From: Affinundibacterium fentianense
Lineage (GTDB): Bacteria > Pseudomonadota > Gammaproteobacteria > Burkholderiales > Burkholderiaceae_D
Length of the DNA stretch: 64,000 nucleotides
Assembly (NCBI RefSeq): GCF_018139545.1
Contig: NZ_JAGSPJ010000003.1
Location: 248,001 to 312,000 of the forward strand
Direction of reading: 5' to 3'
Below the pieces are notes generated by a model, which was given only the letters and a program-made list of their open reading frames with translations, made no database searches and had not been told where the DNA came from. A program made the position numbers and the translations under genes. Each line of letters opens with the position of its first letter. Position 1 is the first letter of the stretch. Below are positions 25,929-33,399 of this stretch, one piece after another.

Positions 25929-26015
25929 ATCTAACATGGCGTTCAACCTCGCTCCATTCGGTCGCTGGACGCTGCGCGATAAAGCCGCGCAGCGCCGGTT
26001 AGCTCTACATTAAAT
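25929..26015 (+). other. attC site 13 (right core decayed)
   Basis: Left core ATCTAAC (25929-25935), exact. The expected right core reads ATTAAAT (26009-26015), so the G next to the recombination point is A. Arms GCTGCGCG/CGCGCAGC and TCGCTCCATTCGG are intact. Recombination here is probably impaired. Confidence 0.75.
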
Positions 26016-26020
26016 ATCAT

Positions 26021-26449
26021 ATGAACGTTATCCACTTCGGCTCGCAGTCCGAGTTTATTGCGATTGAACTTCCTAAGTCATTTTCGGATGAAGGATGGGC
26101 ACAGATTGATGTTGAAATTGCTGTGAACTGCTTTCGCGGCAAAGTAAGGCCGTGGGTTGATGATGGTGATTTTGAGCGATTCACGAAAGCTCTACGCATT
26201 CTGTATGACACTTTAAAAGGTGAAGCCGAATTTACACCGCGTGAAGGGCAGTTTACGTTAAAGATGGTCGGAAAGAGTGGCGGTCGTATTGAAGTTTCGG
26301 GTGAAGCATGGTCACAAGCGACCTATGAAAATAAATTGGAGTTTACGCTAGATCTCGATCAAACGTATTTGCTTTCGCCTTTAATTGAATTAGAAAGTAT
26401 CATGGCTCGGAACATGAGAAAAGATATTCAACATGATTCCTTAAAATGA
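26021..26449 (+). CDS. Last cassette gene: WapI-like immunity protein
   Basis: A 142-aa cytosolic protein, strand-rich. Its layout is an N-terminal strand, a DVEIAVNCFRGKVRPWV stretch, DFERFTKALRILYDTLKGEA, then a glycine-rich GGRIEVSGE hairpin. This resembles small immunity proteins of the WapI/DUF6228 type; the match is by eye only. No attC follows it, so it either marks the distal end of the array or has lost its attC. No toxin is encoded next to it. Confidence 0.5.
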   Translation: MNVIHFGSQSEFIAIELPKSFSDEGWAQIDVEIAVNCFRGKVRPWVDDGDFERFTKALRILYDTLKGEAEFTPREGQFTLKMVGKSGGRIEVSGEAWSQATYENKLEFTLDLDQTYLLSPLIELESIMARNMRKDIQHDSLK

Positions 26450-26527
26450 CGGAACTATGCTCTTTTGAGTTTCTTTTTTTTGACAGTCGTTGATCGCTGT
26501 CGGGATCGAATTATTGTGAGAGTTTAA

Positions 26528-27142
26528 ATGGATTTAAGTCGTGCTGAAGAGCTACAAGAGGTTCTAACTTCGATTGTTGATTTTCCAATCAGAGACTGTT
26601 CTCCAAAAAGCCAACTCAGTAAGACACTGGCTGTCAGTTCTCTGCAATTTGCGGCTGCAATACGTGTTTTATGTGGTTCTGGTTTGGTATTGGGGGCAGG
26701 TGTTACGTTGCGCGCTCAGTATGAGGCAATTGTTCGCAGTGTTTGGGCTTTATATCGAGCCACCGAGAGTCAAGTTCAGCGTTTATCTGCGGATCTTACG
26801 CTTGAGTCTCAACAGGCGAGTAAGAATATTCCAACGGTTAATGCGATGATTCGTGAACTTGAGAATGTTCCACAACTGGAAAATCTATTAATTTCGTTGA
26901 ACGAATTTAAATCTAGCTCTTGGGGGCCGCTAAATTCATTCGTACATTCGGGAATACACGTGGTGCATTGGACAAAAAATGGAGCGCCGCCACAGCTACT
27001 GGAAACTATTTTTCGTTCAAGTAATGGCCTTACTCTTATTTCGTTCCAGCTACTAGGTATTTTAACGGGGCGACAGTACATACAATCTGAAATTTTCTCA
27101 GCTGCGACCAGTTATGGCAATATTCTTCCTAATGCAAAGTAA
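26528..27142 (+). CDS. Uncharacterised protein, DUF6988-like
   Basis: A 204-aa helical protein. The pattern LAVSSLQFAAAIRVLCGSGL, then LRAQYEAIVRSVWALYRA and SFVHSGIHVV fits an uncharacterised family I recall as DUF6988, possibly related to HEPN/AbiV-like helical proteins because of the conserved Arg/His positions. That relation is speculative. GTGAGAGTTTAA precedes the ATG with a weak ribosome site. It is the first gene outside the recognisable attC array. Confidence 0.55.
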   Translation: MDLSRAEELQEVLTSIVDFPIRDCSPKSQLSKTLAVSSLQFAAAIRVLCGSGLVLGAGVTLRAQYEAIVRSVWALYRATESQVQRLSADLTLESQQASKNIPTVNAMIRELENVPQLENLLISLNEFKSSSWGPLNSFVHSGIHVVHWTKNGAPPQLLETIFRSSNGLTLISFQLLGILTGRQYIQSEIFSAATSYGNILPNAK

Positions 27143-27226
27143 TACTTCTAATCAGTAAATTACCTTCGTATCTTAAGTGCGGGATAGTATTTTGCTGTGC
27201 TGATTGATCGAGGAACAAAGGATCAC

Positions 27227-27991
27227 ATGAAGAATCTAATTTTCATCCTATTCGCGCTATCTGCTGGCATGGTCGAGGCTGCGAGTTTTAATTGTTTGCT
27301 CGCAAAAACCGTAGTCGAAAAAATGATTTGTGCTAATCCCACAATTTCGAAGGCGGATGAGTCTCTTTTTTCTTTGTATGGGAGTATAAAAAGGGAAGCC
27401 AGATATCCGAATGATTTGATCAAAGACCAAATCGCTTGGCTAAAAAAGCGAGATGCTTGTGCGACAGATGTTTGTTTGATCGAAAAATATCAGTCTCGAG
27501 AATCCGAGCTAAATGATTGGCCGCAAAAAGAGGCAGAAAAAACTAAAGCCATAGAAAATTGTACCGATCGTCCTGAGTGTTGGCCCGAGGGAAGTGCCAT
27601 GCATACCGGTCTTACTTTAGTGGCGACACTGCAGAAAACGTCGGCGCAATTGAGATCTAAGCATCTCGAACTCATTGATTTGCTGACGCAGTCGCCTGAT
27701 TATAACGGCGAGAAATATCCGGATTCTCGTGTGATTGCTGCTTTAGAAGCACAGCAAATCTCATGGGAAAAGTATCGCTCTGACGAGTGTGAGTTGATAG
27801 GCTCGCTGACCGGGGCAGGGGGATCATGGCCATCGACCTACGCAAATCGTTGTGAAGTGAATTTGACTGAAACACGTCTCCGTCGCATCACGTCAGCGAT
27901 CCGATGTATTCAAAAAATCCCTTTAGAAAATCGTTGGATGGAGCAAGCAGCTTGCTTACAGCAACTCGCACCCTTGGCCAATAAACTCTAA
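27227..27991 (+). CDS. Exported LprI/DUF1311-type protein with two copies of the domain
   Basis: A 254-aa protein with a signal peptide (MKNLIFILFALSAGMVEA, about residues 1-18). The first domain (SFNCLLAKTVVEKMICANP, about 20-100) has the spaced Cys residues and the L-x-Y--- helix of the LprI N-terminal/DUF1311 family. The second part, about 150-240 (EAQQISWEKYRSDEC, then RLRRI), repeats the same pattern. Some members inhibit lysozyme, so a periplasmic protective role is possible. The ATG at 27227 has AAAGGA six bases upstream. Confidence 0.75.
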   Translation: MKNLIFILFALSAGMVEAASFNCLLAKTVVEKMICANPTISKADESLFSLYGSIKREARYPNDLIKDQIAWLKKRDACATDVCLIEKYQSRESELNDWPQKEAEKTKAIENCTDRPECWPEGSAMHTGLTLVATLQKTSAQLRSKHLELIDLLTQSPDYNGEKYPDSRVIAALEAQQISWEKYRSDECELIGSLTGAGGSWPSTYANRCEVNLTETRLRRITSAIRCIQKIPLENRWMEQAACLQQLAPLANKL

Positions 27992-28107
27992 GTATGCAAT
28001 GGGTCGCTACGGCTTTACCATTATCACACATGGTCACGCATAGTCACCCATTCCTATGTTAAGCAATTTACATTAGACCATTTTTACCAAGATTTTCAGA
28101 TTCGACA

Positions 28108-28659
28108 ATGCCGATGCTAGCAATTCACACCACCCTGACAAAGAACGACATCACTAGAGCGGTTTTCGTGCGGCTTACTCGTCCGCGTGTCCTCTTTAAG
28201 GTATGGCTTGGTTGGACTTTGTTTGTTGTGGTCTTGCTTGCCGTTGTTCGTGGCATGCCAGCTACTTTGATCGACTTGTTTGTCCTCAGTGTATCAGCAG
28301 TGGGTGGGGCTTTTTTTTCTGTGTTGATATCCGTAATCTTCACGCTGGTGCGTATTCGTAGTGCGATTCAGCTTGGCGACGGTATCCTCGGTGATCATTA
28401 TTACGCTGTGACGGAACAAGGTCTGATGGAACGTACTTCAGTCAATGAAACTCTGATTAATTGGAGCGGGGTAAAGCGTGTTGAGAGGGATAAACAGAGT
28501 GTGCTGATTGAGTTGGTCAGTGGTGCATTTCATCTTATTCCGAAAAATGCATTCACTTCAATCGCAGAAGAAAATGCATTTGTCTCTGCGATTCAATATT
28601 ATTTGCAAGGCGATCTTCAACACCGTGTTCAAGATAATGCAGCAGGACGTTCAAAATAA
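28108..28659 (+). CDS. YcxB-like membrane protein
   Basis: A 183-aa protein with two membrane segments (about residues 31-49 and 55-83) and a soluble C-terminal domain. That domain holds HYYAVTEQGL, then a W-V-RVERD region and FHLIPKNAF, which is the YcxB-like C-terminal pattern. Function unknown. Single gene between unrelated neighbours; no clear ribosome site before ATG 28108. Confidence 0.7.
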   Translation: MPMLAIHTTLTKNDITRAVFVRLTRPRVLFKVWLGWTLFVVVLLAVVRGMPATLIDLFVLSVSAVGGAFFSVLISVIFTLVRIRSAIQLGDGILGDHYYAVTEQGLMERTSVNETLINWSGVKRVERDKQSVLIELVSGAFHLIPKNAFTSIAEENAFVSAIQYYLQGDLQHRVQDNAAGRSK

Positions 28660-28717
28660 TACGATAGAATCAGTATGGAATAATTACAGACGTTGAAGTT
28701 AATCGTGAGGATGATGT

Positions 28718-29047
28718 ATGAGTCTCGCCCATTTCATTTCGCTTCAAAATAAAGACCCTGGTTTTGACACTTTTGTGAACGGCAAGGCGATCGCTCATGC
28801 TTCCGATGCGTTGGAGAGGATCGCAGAACAAGAGCAAGTCACATCGATCATGTCGTTTTATGGAAAAAAATGGTATGAAGCCGATCAAGGCTTACAAACT
28901 GTGCGCGCATTGATGGAATATTTGAAGACCAATCCGACCGCTGTCGAGGATGCTGATGAGGTGATTGAGGATTTGAAAGAGTGGGAAGATGTCTTACTCA
29001 AAGCGAAAACCGCTGGTATCAAATGGAAAATGAAAATTGATTATTAA
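28718..29047 (+). CDS. Uncharacterised 109-aa protein
   Basis: No family was recognised. An acidic helical protein without a signal peptide; the middle (YGKKWYEADQGLQTVRALMEYL) looks like an amphipathic helix pair. GAGGATG lies just upstream of the ATG. Independent small gene in a stretch of hypothetical genes. Confidence 0.65.
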   Translation: MSLAHFISLQNKDPGFDTFVNGKAIAHASDALERIAEQEQVTSIMSFYGKKWYEADQGLQTVRALMEYLKTNPTAVEDADEVIEDLKEWEDVLLKAKTAGIKWKMKIDY

Positions 29048-29212
29048 GCGTGCGCGATACCGCATGAAATTAGTTTTTTGATGATAAGAGGTAGCTCGTC
29101 TCGATCCTTGTCGTGTTGATCTGTGTGGTGCGTGTTTCCCAATTTTGTGGATGGTTGTGTGCGATTGGTCGATGGGAAATCGATTGTCTGAAGTTTGAGA
29201 AAGGAGTGTTCT

Positions 29213-29428
29213 ATGGGTGCGAATGAAGTTGTCAAAGGTCCTGCTTCGTATTTTCCATCAATCGAGAAGAAATATGGAATGCCGATTAGCCATTGGCTAG
29301 ATTTATTGCAATCAAAGAAAACCTTGAAGCATATGGAAATGCTTGCTTGGCTCAAGGCCGAGTATCAACTTGGGCATGGTCACGCAAATGCGATCGTTGC
29401 CTATTTTCGTCAACAAGAAGGACTATGA
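29213..29428 (+). CDS. DUF4287 domain protein
   Basis: A 71-aa protein that is almost entirely one DUF4287 domain: KGPASYFPSIEKKYG, then WLDLL, KHMEMLAWLK and a GHGHANAIVAY end. The family is widespread and uncharacterised. AAAGGAG lies six bases before the ATG at 29213; a longer in-frame start at 29195 has no ribosome site. Confidence 0.8.
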   Translation: MGANEVVKGPASYFPSIEKKYGMPISHWLDLLQSKKTLKHMEMLAWLKAEYQLGHGHANAIVAYFRQQEGL

Positions 29429-29651
29429 TTTTATTGCTATGGGTGGGCTCATAGCATTCTCTGTAAGTTGGGAACAGGTGTTGATTTGTTTGTCAGCTTG
29501 CTGGTTCTACCGCATAAAAATGCTTCCTAGCTATATGGATGATTGATTCGAGCGTAGAATAGGGCACATCGGTGAGGCATTGCGATAGATTAAATGGGAA
29601 TCGCGCATCGAGTGCTAAGCTGTTTTGACGAACAGGGTATTTTAGGATTGT

Positions 29652-30629
29652 ATGTCTCAAGGAATTTCTCAGATTGCTCAATTTTACGGCGAACTACAAA
29701 CTACTGTTTGTCTGTATTTGATCAAAAACGCCGCGAATGCGGTCTTGCTGTTGCAAGGCGAAGATGGGCTTGTGATGCCTATTTGGTCCTCGGAAGCGCG
29801 CTGCCTGCAATTTCTTCAACATCACCCGCAGCATGCTGAATTGCGAACTGTGCGGGTCGACTGGCATGATTTTCAACAAACTTGGTTGAAAGAGTTAAAA
29901 GCTAAGCATTGCAAATTGGGAATCAATTGGCAAAATCAGCCCGATCTCGTCGGTCAGCAGGTCGCGGCTCAGCAGACCTTGTTGAATCAGGAAGAATTTT
30001 TGCTAGCAATGGGATATCTTGATCAACGATCTTTGCATCCAACTTTGTATGCATTCATTATGTCGAAAGAGGAGCGGGCTCTGTTTGAAGGTCTCGCTGC
30101 GACGTCGCGATACTATTTAGAGTTTGGCATGGGCGGTAGTACATTACATATGATTCGCCATTCTAATGCGCAAATTTATTCGGTCGAATCGAGCGAGGAG
30201 TGGATCGAGCAAATGCGTCGGTACCAAGTCTTGCGCGAAGCAGAATCATCGCGGCTGCGGATCGTCGGGGTGGACATTGGTCCTGTTGGAAAGTGGGGCT
30301 ATCCCGTCTCCACTGAATATCAGAACAACTATCCAGCGTACTCAGAGCAGGTGTATCGTATCCTTGATTGTACGCAGCTCGATCTCGCCCTGATCGATGG
30401 ACGGTTCCGCGTCGCTTGCGTTTTAAAATTGGTGATGCAATGTGGTGCCGGGCATCCAGTCAAAATTGTTATTCATGACTTTTGGAATCGACCGCAATAC
30501 CATGATGTTTTACGTTATCTCGATGTGATTGCCAAAGCAGATACGCTCGGTGTGTTTAGTATTAAGAAAGAAATCGATTCGCAAGCGCTGGCGAGGGACT
30601 ATGTGCAGTTTGCCGCGAACCCAGAATGA
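29652..30629 (+). CDS. DUF2750 domain fused to a SAM-methyltransferase-like domain
   Basis: A 325-aa two-domain protein. Residues 1-98 fit DUF2750 (LLLQGEDGLVMPIWSS, then VDWHDFQQTWL and LGINW). Residues 140-325 look like a Rossmann methyltransferase-type domain: YLEFGMGGSTLHM (glycine-rich first loop), IYSVESSEEW, then a LIDGRFRVAC acidic strand and VIHDFW. This second part resembles proteins found near sugar-biosynthesis genes. I do not know this fusion from elsewhere. The next gene starts within its stop region, so the two are probably co-expressed. Confidence 0.65.
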   Translation: MSQGISQIAQFYGELQTTVCLYLIKNAANAVLLLQGEDGLVMPIWSSEARCLQFLQHHPQHAELRTVRVDWHDFQQTWLKELKAKHCKLGINWQNQPDLVGQQVAAQQTLLNQEEFLLAMGYLDQRSLHPTLYAFIMSKEERALFEGLAATSRYYLEFGMGGSTLHMIRHSNAQIYSVESSEEWIEQMRRYQVLREAESSRLRIVGVDIGPVGKWGYPVSTEYQNNYPAYSEQVYRILDCTQLDLALIDGRFRVACVLKLVMQCGAGHPVKIVIHDFWNRPQYHDVLRYLDVIAKADTLGVFSIKKEIDSQALARDYVQFAANPE

Positions 30630-30640
30630 GATGGAATAGG

Positions 30641-31147
30641 ATGGCTGAACTTATTTTACGTGACGCAGTCGAGGCAGATTTTCCTAGCATTCTTGCGATT
30701 AATCATATTGAAGAACAAAAGACAAGCGCAATGGATGGGGCGCGATTAGCCGAATTACGCGGTATGGCGCACTATTGCTTGGTGGCGGAAATCGATGGTG
30801 AGGTCGCAGCATTTGTACTTGCTTTTCGTGAGGGTGCTGCATATCAGAACGTCAATTACGAGTGGTTTGCCGCCCGCTATCCACGTTTTATTTATGTGGA
30901 TCGAATCGTTGTCAGTCGTGATTTCGCCGGACGAAAAATTGGGGCTCAGTTGTATTCCGCATTGTTTGCCGATGCCCAAGCGAAAGAGATCCCCTACATC
31001 ACATGTGAATACAATATTCAACCTCCCAACCCCGCCTCACAAGCTTTCCATGACAAATTTGGTTTTCAGGAAGTCGGGAGCCAATGGGTGGCGAATGGCA
31101 GCAAGCAAGTATCGCTACAAGTTGCCTCGGTACCCGACCAAGCCTAG
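30641..31147 (+). CDS. GNAT-family N-acetyltransferase
   Basis: A 168-aa acyltransferase. It has LRDAVEADFPSI (beta1-alpha1), a central FIYVDRIVVSRDFAGRKIG with the acetyl-CoA loop (R-x-x-G-K/R-x-G), and the C-terminal AFHDKFGFQEVG. Substrate unknown. The ATG at 30641 has GATGGA just upstream; an alternative start at 30626 overlaps the stop of the preceding gene (ATGA). Confidence 0.85.
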   Translation: MAELILRDAVEADFPSILAINHIEEQKTSAMDGARLAELRGMAHYCLVAEIDGEVAAFVLAFREGAAYQNVNYEWFAARYPRFIYVDRIVVSRDFAGRKIGAQLYSALFADAQAKEIPYITCEYNIQPPNPASQAFHDKFGFQEVGSQWVANGSKQVSLQVASVPDQA

Positions 31148-31253
31148 ATCAGATTGGGATCAGGCTTCGGTTTGTCCCGTTCCTTGCACCTATCTAATAT
31201 TTAATCGGAATCGATACGAATTATTCGACAACACCGCGAGGTTGCCGAATTAA

Positions 31254-31517
31254 TTAGGGATGCACTAAGAAATCAATCACGATCTCGCCTGGTTCACGTG
31301 AAATGTAGGCCATCTTAATTTTGTCACCAAACAGATCGCCGATTTGATGGAGCAAAGGAATAGGATCATGATCATTGCAAAAACGCATGGTTTCCCCTGG
31401 CATTAATGCAGACAGCGCACCAAAAATCGCCGCGTGTCGAAAACGTTTCGCGACGCCGCGTGCATCGAATGCATAGATACCTGCTTCGGTTTGTGGACGT
31501 GAACAATCGTGTGACAT
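31254..31517 (-). CDS. DUF2249 protein
   Basis: An 87-aa protein made of one DUF2249 domain (FDARGVAKRFRHAAIF, then LMPGETMRFCNDHDPIPLL and REPGEIVIDF), a TusA-like fold. Members are often found with denitrification and nitric-oxide genes and under FNR/ANR control. A candidate FNR-type site lies about 170 bp upstream. The role, possibly sulfur or cofactor handling under low oxygen, is inference. Confidence 0.85.
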   Translation of the reverse strand: MSHDCSRPQTEAGIYAFDARGVAKRFRHAAIFGALSALMPGETMRFCNDHDPIPLLHQIGDLFGDKIKMAYISREPGEIVIDFLVHP

Positions 31518-31687
31518 ATGAACTCCTTTAGAATTGGTGTAGACAACGTGAACCTTGAGATAGCTTTCTCGTATTGGGTGATTGAGTGAGTCGCTAAGTG
31601 CTGTTAAGTCGACTTTTTGCTCGCCAATTGAGGATAGACTTTGACCGATTTGTGGGCGAGAAAAAGATCATTTGTCGATCGAAATTC

Positions 31688-31701
31688 TTGATGCACATCA
31701 G
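31688..31701. promoter_or_regulatory. Candidate FNR/ANR-type site
   Basis: TTGAT-GCAC-ATCAG matches nine of ten conserved positions of TTGAT-N4-ATCAA. It lies in the 307-bp spacer (31518-31824) between the divergent DUF2249 gene and dgkA. No other feature was seen in that spacer. Which gene it would serve is not clear. Confidence 0.45.
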
Positions 31702-31824
31702 CAATTAATTCTACGTTCAAGCTCGGTCAAATGATCAATTTGTGCTATTCCGCTGCTAGAATTCGCTTTGGTCAGTGTAGTCAGTGACGATGTTGAATAA
31801 TCGCGTAATGAAAGAAATAAAGCT

Positions 31825-32235
31825 ATGAGCAATCCTTCAGAGCAGCAGGGCGAAGCAGTCAGTGAATTCAAAAGCAAAAGTGGCTTAAAGCGCATTTTTT
31901 CGGCGTTTTTCTATTCCCTCGATGGCTTAAAAGCAGCATGGCGTCAGGAACACGCTTTTCGGCAAGAATTGATTTTGGTTGTGATAGGCGCGGTGATTGC
32001 CTTGAGCTTACCGGTTTCCGGTTTTGAAAAATTAATGATGATTGCGGTTTTGGTATTGATGTTGATTGTTGAATTGCTCAATTCTGCAATCGAAGCGGTG
32101 GTTGATCGCGTTTCTTTAGAGCGTCATGCTTTGTCAAAAAATGCAAAAGATTTTGGTAGTGCCGCAGTATTGCTGACTTTTTTGTTAGCCCTTGCGACTT
32201 GGACCGTTATTTTGTTTGATCGTTTCTATTATTGA
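31825..32235 (+). CDS. dgkA: Diacylglycerol kinase DgkA
   Basis: A 136-aa inner-membrane enzyme that phosphorylates diacylglycerol to phosphatidic acid for lipid recycling. Three membrane helices are visible. The first helix region has the conserved FRQELIL. The catalytic ELLNSAIEAVVDR (about residues 84-96) carries the Glu and Asn residues of the family. The N-terminal ~25 residues are polar and slightly longer than in E. coli. Confidence 0.95.
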   Translation: MSNPSEQQGEAVSEFKSKSGLKRIFSAFFYSLDGLKAAWRQEHAFRQELILVVIGAVIALSLPVSGFEKLMMIAVLVLMLIVELLNSAIEAVVDRVSLERHALSKNAKDFGSAAVLLTFLLALATWTVILFDRFYY

Positions 32236-32477
32236 TGCCGACTGTTGATGTCGACTGTTGGTGGTTTCCCCCACGATATGAAGGTTTAAAGTGGCTAGGC
32301 GTGATTGCTTAGCCCTTGTTCGGCATGATTGGATAGTCGCTGTAGCATGATTGGCCACTAGCCACAGATCGCGAGTGGATAGGAGGCGCGACCTCACAGC
32401 GATTAAATTTGGAATCGGTACACCAAATCATTTTTCAATGCGTTATGGAAGTACATTCACTTCCTAGCGAGTTGATC

Positions 32478-33314
32478 ATGCTACTGCAAAAAATCTTTAT
32501 TCGAATTGGCCTTGTGCTGGGTCTGATGTTGACCTGTTTGCATCCAGCGTGGGCGCAACGCGACGATGGCGATTATCAGATCTTACAGGCGCGTTATGGT
32601 ACTGAAGAACGGAATGTCGATGTCACGGATGTCTTGAAACAATTGGCTCGCCGTGATCGCCTATTTCGTATGGAAAACGAAGTGTTTGGCGTCGACCCGC
32701 ATCCAAGACGTGTCAAAACCTTGCATATCTATGCCCGTAGTGATCGAGGTGATGTGCGAACATTCGAATATCGCGAAGGCAGTATCGTGGATGGCGCGAT
32801 CTTTCAAGGCTGGGGTGGCGGGCGATGGGGGCGTGCGAACGACTATCATGGACGTTGGGATGACCGTAAGGAATTCGCTGAACGTGATGATCGCGGCCGG
32901 GCACAGTGGCAAGATGATGGATTATTTTTAATCATGAATGCACGCTATGGCACGCATGAGCGCAACATTGATGTCACAGACCGTTTGAAAGACTTGGCGC
33001 GTCGTGATCATCAGTTTCGAATGAACAACCGTAGTTTTGGTTTTGATCCACATCCTAATCGTTTAAAGACCTTGACGATTTATGCTCGTGGGCCACGCGG
33101 TGAAATGCGGACCTTTGAGTATATCGAAGGTAGCGTTGTCGATGGTAATCTGTTTAAGAGTTGGAGTCGTGGTGAATGGGGGCGCAATGACGAATTCCGT
33201 GAGCATTCTCGCTACGACGAAGGGCGCTACGGTGCGAATGATCATTACCGCGATAGCGAAGAGGAACGTGAGCGTGATCGACGTGTAGACTGGGGCCGTC
33301 GCTCAGAAATTTAA
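32478..33314 (+). CDS. Exported protein with two copies of a DnaJ-C11-like (DUF3395-like) domain
   Basis: A 278-aa protein. The signal peptide (MLLQKIFIRIGLVLGLMLTC, cleavage after AWA near residue 26) is followed by two near-identical ~75-residue units at about 32-110 and 155-235. Each holds ARYGT-ERN(V/I)DVTD, then LARRD, a F(G)-DPHP--(V/L)KTL-IYAR, and RTFEY-EGS-VDG. The linker and tail are very rich in Asp, Arg and Glu. The pattern resembles DUF3395; periplasmic or surface location inferred. A strong terminator follows at once. The start follows the signal peptide; the TTG 23 codons upstream is unlikely. Confidence 0.7.
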   Translation: MLLQKIFIRIGLVLGLMLTCLHPAWAQRDDGDYQILQARYGTEERNVDVTDVLKQLARRDRLFRMENEVFGVDPHPRRVKTLHIYARSDRGDVRTFEYREGSIVDGAIFQGWGGGRWGRANDYHGRWDDRKEFAERDDRGRAQWQDDGLFLIMNARYGTHERNIDVTDRLKDLARRDHQFRMNNRSFGFDPHPNRLKTLTIYARGPRGEMRTFEYIEGSVVDGNLFKSWSRGEWGRNDEFREHSRYDEGRYGANDHYRDSEEERERDRRVDWGRRSEI

Positions 33315-33320
33315 ATTGTA

Positions 33321-33353
33321 AAAAACGGATTCATGGCGCATGAATCCGTTTTT
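33321..33353. terminator. Bidirectional Rho-independent terminator
   Basis: A perfect 15-bp stem (AAAAACGGATTCATG and its complement) with the loop GCG. It lies between the convergent exported-repeat gene and the aldehyde dehydrogenase, so A/T runs flank the stem in both directions. Confidence 0.92.
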
Positions 33354-33399
33354 TATTCAGCAAAGTTGTGATGACTTTGGATTAATGGACGAGCTCGGT

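Noticed and set aside
28059-28065. GTTAAGC as a possible further attC right core after the LprI-type gene
   Set aside because: No left core or paired arms are present nearby; a 7-base match is expected by chance.
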